From: Fenollaria timonensis
GTDB lineage: Bacteria > Bacillota > Clostridia > Tissierellales > Peptoniphilaceae
Length of the DNA: 64,000 nucleotides
Assembly (NCBI RefSeq): GCF_001457835.1
Contig: NZ_LN898229.1
Coordinates: 111,046 to 175,045, forward strand
Direction of reading: 5' to 3'
The translations under genes and the position numbers were made by a program. Position 1 is the first letter of the stretch. Every line of letters starts with the position of its first letter. Shown one piece after another: positions 8,898 to 17,438 of the stretch. Under the pieces are notes generated by a model. That model did not search any database. It worked only from the letters and a program-made list of their open reading frames with translations, and was not told the DNA's origin.

Positions 8898-10158
8898 GAA
8901 GCACCTCCGTTGGATTAAGTTTTAGCAAATATCTAATGGCTGGTATTGAGCCTAAAACAATTACAAGTAAAATCAAAATAATCACAATAGGTATTACCAT
9001 CGGTGTAGGCGGGATACCAGAGCCAAAAACTGTTATACCAATGATTTGAGTAAGACCAAGTCCTATAAAATATCCGACGGTTCCACCCATAATACCCGTG
9101 CTAATGTTTTCAGCTAAAATCCTCGTAATAATTCTCGTGTTATTTGCACCAATTGCTTTCTGCAGTCCAATTTCAGCGCGCCTTTCCATGACAGATGCTG
9201 TTACCAAATTTGAAATCGCAAGTGCTGCACCAATTAAGCTTAGTGCGGTAATTAAAACCATTAGCAGAGTTGTCTTGTTTAAAATATCGCCTTCACTTTC
9301 TGCTACCTGCCTAATAGGCTTTGCGATTGAGTCGGTCATAACTTCTTGAATTTGATAACAAATCGCACTTACATAAGCTGTACAGTACCAAACCTCCCAT
9401 TCCTTAATTGTAAGAGACTTTGGATTTCTTGCGGCCTTTCTTGCCAAATCGTTATCAGGAGTTGTTAATGCAGAAACTTCTACGCGAGAAACTACATTTG
9501 ATACCCCATCCAATTCTTGAGCAATTTTTAATGGTAGATAAATGTGTGAGTCTTCATCACTACCTGAATCAAAAATACCTGCGATTGTAAATTCTTTTGT
9601 ATTAGAAGAACCTTCGATTTTAATTTTATCGCCAAGCTTATAATTGTTTCTAAGAGCAAAGACAGTACCAACCATGACTTTGTCTGTATCTTTGTCTTCA
9701 ATCCATTCGCCATCGATATTCCACCAAGTTTTTAATTTTCTCATACCTGTATCGATGGACTCACCAGTTGGAAGGTCCATGTGATAATAAAACCATGTTC
9801 CTACAACTCTTGTAGATTCTCCATCAACTTTCGCATTGATATTTAAATATGGTGTGTAATCAACGATATTGAAAGACCAAAAGATGGTTTTTATTAAGCC
9901 AAGTTCATCTTCTTTCAAATAATTTTTTTGACTATCCTCGCCAATTCCATAAATATCATCAAGCATGGAAGATTCTTTTGGAACAACATTTATATTCGCC
10001 CCATAAGCTTTTAATTCTCTGTTGACCTTGTCACCAATGCCAAGCATTGTGTTAAGCATAGCGGTTGAAAGACAAGTGCCAAGCATTACTACAAGTGCAA
10101 TCAAGACCATTTTTTTCTTTTGCCTAAAGATTGCACCTTTAATCATTCTAAAAAACAT
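8884..10158 (-). CDS. ABC permease of the P19-linked transporter (first)
   Basis: MacB/FtsX-type permease, 424 residues. It has an N-terminal helix (VLIALVVMLGTCLSTAML, about 17-35), a long extracytoplasmic domain, and three C-terminal helices. The loop VMERRAEIGLQKAIGANN is typical. It is larger than its neighbour because of an insertion near residues 240-285 that carries two cysteines (WYCTAYVSAICYQ). It lies 7 bp after the DUF2318 gene. The two permeases are paralogues that probably form a heterodimer. Confidence 0.87.
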   Translation of the reverse strand: MFFRMIKGAIFRQKKKMVLIALVVMLGTCLSTAMLNTMLGIGDKVNRELKAYGANINVVPKESSMLDDIYGIGEDSQKNYLKEDELGLIKTIFWSFNIVDYTPYLNINAKVDGESTRVVGTWFYYHMDLPTGESIDTGMRKLKTWWNIDGEWIEDKDTDKVMVGTVFALRNNYKLGDKIKIEGSSNTKEFTIAGIFDSGSDEDSHIYLPLKIAQELDGVSNVVSRVEVSALTTPDNDLARKAARNPKSLTIKEWEVWYCTAYVSAICYQIQEVMTDSIAKPIRQVAESEGDILNKTTLLMVLITALSLIGAALAISNLVTASVMERRAEIGLQKAIGANNTRIITRILAENISTGIMGGTVGYFIGLGLTQIIGITVFGSGIPPTPMVIPIVIILILLVIVLGSIPAIRYLLKLNPTEVLHGKG

Positions 10159-10165
10159 ATGTCAC

Positions 10166-11407
10166 CTACTTAAATACAAAGCTGTTGGCATCAAGATCTT
10201 GCATGTTGATTTTTATTTTTTCATCGTGAACAATGTATGGTATAGGGATTGGATTACATCCGCCCTTAAAACCAATTGTGCCACGATTCATAATAACATC
10301 ACACAATTTACAAATGACATCGTTGCCACGCTCATAATAACCTGATGGCCCGCAAATTTCACAAGCATCAAGCACAACTCCATATGAACCCTGAGATTTT
10401 TTAATTAAGAAAAATCTCATGTGAACTCCATCAGTTGCCGTATATTGATAACGGTGGAGTTTCATATCTTCAAGTTCTGACAGTGGGATAACAATCATAT
10501 CGTTGTCAATTTCATACTCTTCGGGTTCTGAAAGCTGAATTTCGCGTCCAGAATAAGCCCTTAAATAAGTTAAACTAAAAACGTTAATAACGATTAAAAT
10601 TAATAAAAATTTTGCCAAATTTCTATTGCATCTCATATGATATTTCTTTTTTCTCAATTCTGCAGGATTTTTAAAAGTTTCCTTAACCTTAATATTATTT
10701 AAATATAAGATTATTGGCAGGATTATTAAAAAAATCATTAGACTAAATCCGATGTAATGTGCATGGTTTATTACCCAAGCAATTGTGTTAAATACACTTG
10801 CATTTCTCGGTATAATGTCAACTGCGTATAGTCTTTGAAGAACAATAAATATTTGATTTATTCCCCAAATTGATAATGAGATCATTAAAATTTTATCCCT
10901 ATAAATTTTGTCAACTCGTCTAACGATTTTGAAAATTGCAATACTCGATAAAATCATCAGAACAACTGCAAATACATAACCAATGATTCTGTATAAAACC
11001 ATGGTGGATACAGCAGATTCTCCATAATAAACAAAATTGTTTAACTGAACAAAAAGAGCTGGCATATAATAGAAAAATGACGCTATGATATAAAGGGACA
11101 AAAAACCAACAAAAATATTTTTATATATACTGGATTTTTCTTTTAGAAAATAAAAAATGATAATTCCAATAAAAGCAATTACTATTGGTACCATTGACCA
11201 AAATGACAAAGCGCTTCTGTTGACAAAATTTGGAATTTCTCTAATGACTGAAGAGATAATTGCCGCAAGAGTGCCTACAAAGACTGTGCCAAAAATAATT
11301 TTATATTTGCTTTTGAAGTTTTCTGTACTTAGATATCCAAGCGCCAGACCCATTATAAATGAGAATCCTACGCCAGCTTCCATTACTTTAACAAATATCT
11401 TTAACAT
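10166..11407 (-). CDS. DUF2318 Fe-S-type membrane protein of iron-uptake system
   Basis: Membrane protein of 413 residues. About nine hydrophobic segments fill the first 290 residues. A C-terminal extracytoplasmic DUF2318 domain carries the conserved cysteines of CEICGPSGY, CKLCD and GGCNP. This family is described as Fe-S-containing and sits next to P19 in Campylobacter-type loci. The annotated ORF can start at 11500, but GGAGGAATT just ahead of ATG 11407 and the absence of overlap with P19 fix the start. The cysteine pairs could hold an Fe-S or metal site for redox work during iron import (inference). Confidence 0.87.
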   Translation of the reverse strand: MLKIFVKVMEAGVGFSFIMGLALGYLSTENFKSKYKIIFGTVFVGTLAAIISSVIREIPNFVNRSALSFWSMVPIVIAFIGIIIFYFLKEKSSIYKNIFVGFLSLYIIASFFYYMPALFVQLNNFVYYGESAVSTMVLYRIIGYVFAVVLMILSSIAIFKIVRRVDKIYRDKILMISLSIWGINQIFIVLQRLYAVDIIPRNASVFNTIAWVINHAHYIGFSLMIFLIILPIILYLNNIKVKETFKNPAELRKKKYHMRCNRNLAKFLLILIVINVFSLTYLRAYSGREIQLSEPEEYEIDNDMIVIPLSELEDMKLHRYQYTATDGVHMRFFLIKKSQGSYGVVLDACEICGPSGYYERGNDVICKLCDVIMNRGTIGFKGGCNPIPIPYIVHDEKIKINMQDLDANSFVFK

Positions 11408-11411
11408 AATT

Positions 11412-11451
11412 CCTCCTATGTACAAGGAGGAAATGGCTAAAAGCCATTTCC
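11412..11451 (-). promoter_or_regulatory. Two overlapping hairpins between the P19 and DUF2318 genes
   Basis: A 10-bp perfect stem (GGAAATGGCT/AGCCATTTCC, 11429-11451) has a 3-base loop. It is followed by a 6-bp stem (CCTCCT/AGGAGG, 11412-11430) that buries the Shine-Dalgarno of the DUF2318 gene. The two share bases 11429-11430, so they compete. No T-run follows. Likely roles are mRNA 3'-end protection of P19 and reduced or regulated translation of the next gene. Confidence 0.6.
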
Positions 11452-11459
11452 AATATTTT

Positions 11460-12128
11460 TTACCACTTTGGACCTGTCCATTCAAATTCTGGCCATTCAA
11501 TAACGATTGGCTCTGTCCAGAATCTTCCTGTTACACCTGTTTCTTTGTCAACGTGTAATAGATAGTCGTTTCCTGGAGCAGAAATTTCAAACTTAACATT
11601 GTATGTGCCAAGACCTTCTTCAAATTTTATATTTGCACCATAGTGTGGACCATCTGATGCGTTCATTGGCATGAAAGCAACTTCTTGAACCTTGTCTGAA
11701 CCTTTCTTTTGGATATATGCTTTAACATTTAGCCAAGGAACAAAGTCACCTGCGCCGTAACCAAGAGTTGTACCTTCATCTGTTGCTGAAATATCAGCTT
11801 CGATGTGGCAGTCAGCTTCTTCTTTTGATAATGAATTACCTGCTGGTTCCATATCTACTGGTTGGAAATAAACACCAGCAACTGCTAGAGGGCCTGATTC
11901 TTGTTCATCGCCAATTGGGAATTCGTCGAATCCTGCGTCTTCACCAGGAGCTGCAACGTCTTTGCTGTCTTCAGCTTTTGTGTCTTCAGTTTTTGTGTCT
12001 TCATCTTTTTTGTCTTCAACCTTAGCTGTATTATCATCAGCTGGTTTTGGTGCTTGATTACATCCGTAAGCTGCAACTGCCATAATTGCAAGTGCTAGTG
12101 CGAATAATTTTTTTAATTTTGAACTCAT
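11460..12128 (-). CDS. P19-family periplasmic-type iron-binding lipoprotein
   Basis: Lipoprotein of 222 residues of the P19/Tp34 family, which binds Cu and Fe at the cell surface for high-affinity iron uptake with FTR1. The signal peptide ends at VAAYGC. An acidic Lys/Asp/Glu/Thr-rich linker follows (about 30-65). The P19 domain then has conserved metal-site patterns QPVDMEP, DCHIEAD and MPMNASDGPHYGA. The ORF can be extended to 12158, but AGGAGGTTTATT precedes ATG 12128. It lies 13 bp after FTR1. The linker suits anchoring in a Gram-positive membrane instead of free periplasmic location. Confidence 0.93.
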   Translation of the reverse strand: MSSKLKKLFALALAIMAVAAYGCNQAPKPADDNTAKVEDKKDEDTKTEDTKAEDSKDVAAPGEDAGFDEFPIGDEQESGPLAVAGVYFQPVDMEPAGNSLSKEEADCHIEADISATDEGTTLGYGAGDFVPWLNVKAYIQKKGSDKVQEVAFMPMNASDGPHYGANIKFEEGLGTYNVKFEISAPGNDYLLHVDKETGVTGRFWTEPIVIEWPEFEWTGPKW

Positions 12129-12141
12129 AATAAACCTCCTA

Positions 12142-13410
12142 TTAGTTCTTATTTGCATAATCTCTTTCGAGCTCTGCTCTTTTAATTTTGTTACGTTTAA
12201 TTTGAACGATAAGTGTTACAATAGTTATTACTATTAAAATAACTTGTGCCAATAGAGTTTCTACCCTATCATAAATTCCTAAGATGTCAATTGTAAATCC
12301 ATTCATCCATGGAATTATTGTCCTTCCGATAAGATCAGCTTCTTGAAGTTCGGAGACTCCTTTTCCGATGAATGAGACACAAAGTACAAACATCAAGATT
12401 GATGTAGCTGTGAAGAATGGTTTTAGTGGAAGCTTTACGCTCATCTTTGTAATTAATACATATACAATCGCAAGTACTACGATTGCGCATGCTAAGCCGC
12501 CCCACATATATGCTGGATTGTTTGAAATATTATCTCTCATACCTTGGAAGAAAATAATCAATTCCGCGCCTTCACGGGCAACTGCTAAGAATGAGCTGAA
12601 TACTAAAGCCATAGCACTTCCTTTTGTAATTGAACTTTCGACTTTTGATTGGATGTAATGATTCCAAACTTCAACTTCAGATTTTGATAGCATCCAGTTT
12701 GATACATAGAATAAAACAATAACAGCCAAAAACATTCCGCATCCTTCAAAAATCTCTCGGCTAGCACCACTACTGTCCTCGCCAAATTGCTTAGCAATCA
12801 TATTGAATATAATTGCAAGAATTACTGAAGCAACAATACCTAAAATTGCGCCGATATAAACGCCTTTTACGTATTTTAAATTGTTTGTCTTTACAAGATA
12901 AGCAATAAGTGCTGCAACGACTAGAATTGCTTCAAGACCTTCTCTTAAAGTTAGTCCTAAAACGCTAAAGAAAACTCCCCAGCCAGATCCGGTTTTGCCT
13001 CTCATGCCGTCAAGGGTCTTCGCATCTTCGTGTAGGTATCTAATTAGTACTTCAACTTCATCTTTAACAACGTCGATATCTTCATTTTGACGCATAGATT
13101 TTCTCGCCAAATAAAATTGGTTCTCAACAGTTGATCCACGCTTGCCAGAAATTGTTGTCATAACAATTTTTTCAAAGCCTAATTTTTCATAATATCTAAA
13201 ATAAGCTTCGTTAATTTTGTCATAGCCTTCCTTGCCTGCATCTGGACCGCCTGCTTCATAAATTTTAAGGGCATCCCTTAAAACGACTTCCATGTCCTTA
13301 CTTACATCTTCCCAGTCTTTGTATTTTTTATCTGCCATATCCGCAAAAACATTAGTAATGGACATCAAAAAAACTAATGCTGTCACCAATAAAATGCTTA
13401 GTTTTTTCAT
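12142..13410 (-). CDS. FTR1-family iron permease
   Basis: High-affinity iron permease, first gene of the iron operon, 422 residues. The signal peptide (1-23) is followed by an extracytoplasmic helical region and seven membrane helices. The two iron-conducting motifs are REGLE (156-160) and REGAE (279-283), the expected pair in FTR1/EfeU proteins. The start at 13410 is chosen because AAAGGAGGAACT lies directly ahead; the ORF could be read from 13473. Gene order FTR1, P19, DUF2318, permease, permease, ATPase matches the Campylobacter p19 locus, here extended by flavoprotein, DUF4418 and a second ABC pair. Confidence 0.94.
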   Translation of the reverse strand: MKKLSILLVTALVFLMSITNVFADMADKKYKDWEDVSKDMEVVLRDALKIYEAGGPDAGKEGYDKINEAYFRYYEKLGFEKIVMTTISGKRGSTVENQFYLARKSMRQNEDIDVVKDEVEVLIRYLHEDAKTLDGMRGKTGSGWGVFFSVLGLTLREGLEAILVVAALIAYLVKTNNLKYVKGVYIGAILGIVASVILAIIFNMIAKQFGEDSSGASREIFEGCGMFLAVIVLFYVSNWMLSKSEVEVWNHYIQSKVESSITKGSAMALVFSSFLAVAREGAELIIFFQGMRDNISNNPAYMWGGLACAIVVLAIVYVLITKMSVKLPLKPFFTATSILMFVLCVSFIGKGVSELQEADLIGRTIIPWMNGFTIDILGIYDRVETLLAQVILIVITIVTLIVQIKRNKIKRAELERDYANKN

Positions 13411-13480
13411 AGTTCCTCCTTTCGAAAATATTTGGCAAATACAATCGCCGTTTAAAAAACATTTCTCAGCCAATATTTAA

Positions 13481-13545
13481 ATTAGCTATAGCTAACTTTT
13501 GTTAGCTATAGCTAATATTATACTCTTCAATATGTTTAAAGTCAA
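13481..13545 (-). promoter_or_regulatory. Promoter and double palindromic operator of iron operon
   Basis: On the minus strand there is TTGACT (13540-13545), a 17-bp spacer and TATAAT (13517-13522). Immediately downstream are two copies of the perfect palindrome TTAGCTATAGCTAA (13502-13515 and 13482-13495), 20 bp centre to centre. The whole block is also a 16-bp inverted repeat with a TTTT loop. A repressor bound here would cover the transcription start. TTAG...CTAA half-sites resemble DtxR/IdeR/MntR boxes more than Fur boxes. Confidence 0.85.
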
Positions 13546-13601
13546 TACCTTTTTTTAATAAACCTATAAAAATATTTTATATCATTAAATTTTTATAAAA
13601 T

Positions 13602-13626
13602 AAAAAAAGTGAGCGAGTGCCCACTT
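13602..13626 (-). terminator. Terminator after phnE
   Basis: The 8-bp stem AAGTGGGC/GCTCACTT has an ACTC loop and a run of seven T on the minus strand. Confidence 0.88.
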
Positions 13627-13628
13627 AA

Positions 13629-15206
13629 TTATAATAATTTTTTTCTAATTGTTGATGACAGATAGTCAAAGAATATAATCATGACTGAGCTGACTAGAAG
13701 TAGCGAGCCAACTCGATTCCAATTGCGCCACGATATGTTCATCGATAGTAATGTACCGATACCGCCTGCGCCGATAAGTCCGAGCACCGATGAGTTTCTG
13801 ATGTTTGACTCGAGCCTATATAGAACGAAGCCCAAGAAGCTTCTGTATGTCTTTGGATAAATCATTTTCGTATACATGGTAAAGGGACTTAGGCCAAGCG
13901 CCTGCATAGACATGATGCTGTCACTAGGGATGTCCTCGATGTATTCGAAGTAAAGTTTACTAAGCATACCCGATGTGTAGACTGTAAGCGCGAGTGCACC
14001 TGCAAAGGGACCCGGTCCTAGACCTCTGAAGAAGATTATGGCTGAGATGATTGGCGGGAAGGTCCTGATTACATTGATAAGCACCTTAAATAGCACTGAA
14101 ACTTTTTTCGAAGGGGCGATGTTCACAGCAGTAAATGGAGTGAAGATAAATGATACGATGGCTCCCATAAGCGAAGCGAAGATGGCGATGGCAGCTGACT
14201 CAACGGCCGCTGGCACTGCTCTTGATAGATAAGCAAAATCTGGATCAAATATCTTTCCTATGATGACACTACCTTGCTTAAGGCCAAGAAGGAAGCGCTC
14301 GTATGTGATGTTGATAGAAAACCTGATTACAAGGAAGAGTGCTATTAAAAATATTGCGAAGAATATCTTCTTAAGTATCTTGCTTCTCTTGTATGAAGCT
14401 AGGTCATTAACTTTGATTGGGCTTTTTATATCGACCTGTCTAAGCTTTTGGCTCACGAGGTCTATAAGGAAAATTAATATAAGCAGCATAAAGATGATTG
14501 ACGAGACTCTATCGTAGTTCATATGATTTAACTCAAGCCACAGTCTTTGTCCTATGCCACCTGCGCCAACTAGTCCAAGTATCGACGCGCTTCTAATGTT
14601 GCTCTCCAAACATAATAAAAATGTCGATACAATAAATTTTCTCATCTTAGTTAAAATTATCTTGTAATAGATTTTGCCTTTGCCAATACCGAGTGACTTG
14701 TAAAAATCAAAATCCTCCTTGTCCATGGCCTCTATGTATTCTTTTATTAGTTTTGTTGACATGAAAAATGAAATGATGCTAAGTGCCAATAGTCCTGAAA
14801 AGCGACCAGCTGAGAAAAAGCTCACAAGTAGCGCCGCCCATATAAGTGATGGAAGTGTTCTAAATACTGAAAATACTGCGCTTAGTACTTTTGAGACTAT
14901 TTGCGAAGGGCTTGTATTGTATGGCAGGAAGAATGTTATGATGCATGCCAAGAAGACTCCGAAGGCCGATGATACAAAGGCCATAAGGAATGTTTCGAAG
15001 ACTAGGTCCATAACCGAAGCGATGTAAGCAAAATCAAGTGTAAACATTCTCCTGACTAGGTCAAACATATCTGGAAGTCCACGCAAAAAAGAGCTTAAGG
15101 AAAATTCTGATCCTAAGCCTGAAGCTATAAGCAAGGCGAAAAATGCCAATGCTAGTAAAATTTTCTTTCTTCTCTTTTTAGATAAATAAGTCTTTAACTC
15201 CGTCAT
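13629..15206 (-). CDS. phnE: Phosphonate-type ABC permease, two PhnE domains fused
   Basis: Membrane subunit of a phosphonate/phosphite/phosphate-ester importer. The 525-residue length is about twice that of usual PhnE. The protein is a tandem fusion: each half ends with the same loop pattern, LESNIRSASILGLVGAGGIG near residue 200 and LESNIRNSSVLGLIGAGGIG near 475, and each has about six helices. The fusion supplies both halves of the channel in one chain. It overlaps phnC by 29 bp and ends the glmS-to-phnE operon. No C-P lyase or phosphonatase genes are in the window, so the substrate is unsettled. Confidence 0.9.
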   Translation of the reverse strand: MTELKTYLSKKRRKKILLALAFFALLIASGLGSEFSLSSFLRGLPDMFDLVRRMFTLDFAYIASVMDLVFETFLMAFVSSAFGVFLACIITFFLPYNTSPSQIVSKVLSAVFSVFRTLPSLIWAALLVSFFSAGRFSGLLALSIISFFMSTKLIKEYIEAMDKEDFDFYKSLGIGKGKIYYKIILTKMRKFIVSTFLLCLESNIRSASILGLVGAGGIGQRLWLELNHMNYDRVSSIIFMLLILIFLIDLVSQKLRQVDIKSPIKVNDLASYKRSKILKKIFFAIFLIALFLVIRFSINITYERFLLGLKQGSVIIGKIFDPDFAYLSRAVPAAVESAAIAIFASLMGAIVSFIFTPFTAVNIAPSKKVSVLFKVLINVIRTFPPIISAIIFFRGLGPGPFAGALALTVYTSGMLSKLYFEYIEDIPSDSIMSMQALGLSPFTMYTKMIYPKTYRSFLGFVLYRLESNIRNSSVLGLIGAGGIGTLLSMNISWRNWNRVGSLLLVSSVMIIFFDYLSSTIRKKLL

Positions 15207-15912
15207 AATCTAGTTCATCCGCACTCCTGTCAAAATATACTCTGTGGTCCTTGATTGCAATCACACGCTTTGCGTATTCAAGCGATAAATCAAGGTCATG
15301 CATGCTAATGATGATGGTCTTATTATAATCAGTATTAAGCATCTTGAAAATGTCCATGATGGACCTCTTTGTCTCTATATCAAGTGAGGATATAGGCTCG
15401 TCCGCGAGGATTAGGTCTGACTTTTGAAATAGGGCGCGAGCTATGGCAACCCTTTGCTTTTGTCCGCCTGAAAGGTCTTTGGCAAGGGCATAAGTCTTTT
15501 CTTTAAGCCCAACCATCTCGATGGCTTTGAGAGCATCCATATACTCATCGTCAGTGAACTTCGATAGCATCGCCTCAAAAAACTTTTTCTCGCCAAGACG
15601 CGCTAGTAGAACATTATCAAGAACTGAAATATTTTCAATGATGCTTGTGTCTTGAAAGATGAAGGCTATCTTTCGTCTAAGCTTTCTTAAATCTTTCGCG
15701 CCAAGGCTGTGAACGTCCTCGCCCTTGTATAAAACGCTTCCCTTGCTAAGTGGGTTAAGTGCGTTTATTGCCTTTAGTATAGTTGACTTGCCTGCACCTG
15801 ATGGACCTATAAGCGCGACAAAGTCTCCTTCGTTTAAATCGAAAGAGACGTCTTTTATCGCATCAATATTTTTTTCGTACTGTACTGATATATCTTTTAC
15901 TTCTAATATCAT
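15178..15912 (-). CDS. phnC: Phosphonate-type ABC transporter ATPase
   Basis: ATPase subunit of the PhnCDE importer, 244 residues. Walker A is GPSGAGKST (about 37-45), the signature is LSGGQKQR, and Walker B is LILADEPISSLD. It overlaps phnD by 4 bp at its start and phnE by 29 bp at its end, so translation is coupled. PhnC proteins are usually 240-260 residues, which fits. Context and motif spacing favour PhnC over other importer ATPases. Confidence 0.88.
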   Translation of the reverse strand: MILEVKDISVQYEKNIDAIKDVSFDLNEGDFVALIGPSGAGKSTILKAINALNPLSKGSVLYKGEDVHSLGAKDLRKLRRKIAFIFQDTSIIENISVLDNVLLARLGEKKFFEAMLSKFTDDEYMDALKAIEMVGLKEKTYALAKDLSGGQKQRVAIARALFQKSDLILADEPISSLDIETKRSIMDIFKMLNTDYNKTIIISMHDLDLSLEYAKRVIAIKDHRVYFDRSADELDYDGVKDLFI

Positions 15913-16790
15913 TTCTCTAAATCAACGTTCATAATCTTTGCTGTGTCGATAACGTTTTGGAAGTCATCGTTTGACGCTTCGACAAAGCCTGTTAAGTTGA
16001 ATATCTTTTCGCAGGCTTCTTTGCCTTCGCCACTTGATAAATCATTTTGGAAGACTTCTTTTATCTTTTGCTTCATATCGTCACTTAGGTCCTTGCTTGC
16101 TGCTACGCATACATATGGAATCTTCTCAGTGTATTCAAGTACTTCTAGTCCTTCAAGGCCATCGAAGTCCTTCATAAGCTTTTTTTCAGCGCCTTCATAT
16201 GTCGCACAGACATCAATGTCGCCGTTTAAAAGCATTTGAACAGCCTTGTCATGGCCACCAGCGAACATATATTCAATATCTTTTTCAAGATCAAGTCCAC
16301 CCTTAACAAGCATTGCACCTGGATATATATAGCCTGAAGCGCTCTCTGGGTCAACGAAAGCAACTTTTTTGCCTTTAAGTGCTTCGTAGCCGTCCTTTTC
16401 ATAAGCTTCTTTGATGCCAGAATCTTTTCTTACTAATAATTCACTTCTATAATAATTTTTGCCGTCCTTGTTAAGTGCTGACAAAAGTACTTCTGCTCCG
16501 CCGTTCTTATTTGCAAGTACATAGGCAAATGGTGGGATGATTGCAAAATCAACTTTGCCTGAGCCAAGCGCCTCTACTACGCCAACATAGTTTGTTGATG
16601 TAAACATTGAAACTTTTTTACCAAGCTTATCTGTAAGTATATTTGTTAATGGTTCTGTTAAGTCTTCTAGTTTATCTTGGTCAACTAAAGGTACGAAGCC
16701 TAGTTGAAGCTCATCCTTTTCCTTTGGCTTACATGCAACTAAGCCCATAAGCATAGATAAAATAAGTAGTGTTAAAATAAATTTTTTCAT
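15909..16790 (-). CDS. phnD: Phosphonate-type substrate-binding lipoprotein
   Basis: Solute-binding lipoprotein, 293 residues. The signal peptide has lipobox MGLVAC (Cys20). The mature domain is a PhnD-type fold: LGFVPLVDQ at the start, GKVDFAIIPPFAY around residue 80, DPESASGYIYPGAML near 150 and DVCATYEGA near 195. The family binds phosphonates, phosphite or hypophosphite. It lies 9 bp after the HAD gene. With ppk and ppx also nearby, the organism may invest in phosphorus scavenging, though only context supports this. Confidence 0.9.
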   Translation of the reverse strand: MKKFILTLLILSMLMGLVACKPKEKDELQLGFVPLVDQDKLEDLTEPLTNILTDKLGKKVSMFTSTNYVGVVEALGSGKVDFAIIPPFAYVLANKNGGAEVLLSALNKDGKNYYRSELLVRKDSGIKEAYEKDGYEALKGKKVAFVDPESASGYIYPGAMLVKGGLDLEKDIEYMFAGGHDKAVQMLLNGDIDVCATYEGAEKKLMKDFDGLEGLEVLEYTEKIPYVCVAASKDLSDDMKQKIKEVFQNDLSSGEGKEACEKIFNLTGFVEASNDDFQNVIDTAKIMNVDLEK

Positions 16791-16799
16791 AATGTCCTC

Positions 16800-17438
16800 C
16801 TAAATTTCTGTAAAATCTCTGATGATGATGTCGCTATATTTAGAAATATGTGATAAAAAGTCTTCGTTGTCAAGTACGCCAACCGTTACAAAGCCTGCCT
16901 TCTTCGCAGTTTTTAAGTTTTTCGGTAGGTCTTCGAAGACTATTGTGTTCTGCGGCATGATATTGTATTTTGCAATGCACTTTAAATAGATGAGTGGCGA
17001 CGATTTATCTGAACCGATGTCAGATAGCGTCACTATGTCATCAAAAAGCGTGTGCATATCAAACTTTTTAAGCGTAGTAATAAAAATGTCCTTCTCATTC
17101 GCTGTCGCGATTGAAGTTTTTACGCCTTTTTCTCTAAGTCTCTTTAAGTAATCGATGATGCCCTTCTTCGGGACTACATTGTTCTCAAACTCTTCCTTTG
17201 CTAGATGAGTCCACTCGCTAACGACATCTTCGGTCGTCATATTAAGTGCGTAGCGCTCTATAGTGTATTTTGCAGCGTCAACAAGTGTCTTGTGCATGAT
17301 ATTATCAAAGTAGTCGTCAGTTAAGAAAAGCGAGTGCCTCGTAAAAAATCTTAGGTCAACGTTTTTCCAAACATTCGTCGAGTCAAGGACAGTACCATCT
17401 AGGTCGAAGATGGCTGCCTCGAAGTCCTTAAGCCTCAT
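16800..17438 (-). CDS. HAD-family hydrolase (beta-phosphoglucomutase-like)
   Basis: Haloacid-dehalogenase-type phosphatase or mutase, 212 residues. Motif I is FDLDGTVLDS (about 11-20), an all-helical cap follows, motif II is TSIATAN, and motif IV is IVFEDLPKN where the usual pattern is EDS. The lysine of motif III lies in SDKSSPLIY. The specific substrate cannot be read. It overlaps galU by 11 bp and precedes phnD by 9 bp, so a role on a sugar phosphate or on a phosphonate breakdown product is possible. It lacks clear features that would make it a phosphonoacetaldehyde hydrolase. Confidence 0.85.
   Translation of the reverse strand: MRLKDFEAAIFDLDGTVLDSTNVWKNVDLRFFTRHSLFLTDDYFDNIMHKTLVDAAKYTIERYALNMTTEDVVSEWTHLAKEEFENNVVPKKGIIDYLKRLREKGVKTSIATANEKDIFITTLKKFDMHTLFDDIVTLSDIGSDKSSPLIYLKCIAKYNIMPQNTIVFEDLPKNLKTAKKAGFVTVGVLDNEDFLSHISKYSDIIIRDFTEI

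Noticed and set aside
11157..11558. 133-codon plus-strand frame across DUF2318 and P19
   Set aside because: Antisense shadow of two recognised genes with no start signal.
13481..13516. Terminator made by the iron-operon inverted repeat
   Set aside because: It lies at the transcription start with no T-run; an operator fits better.
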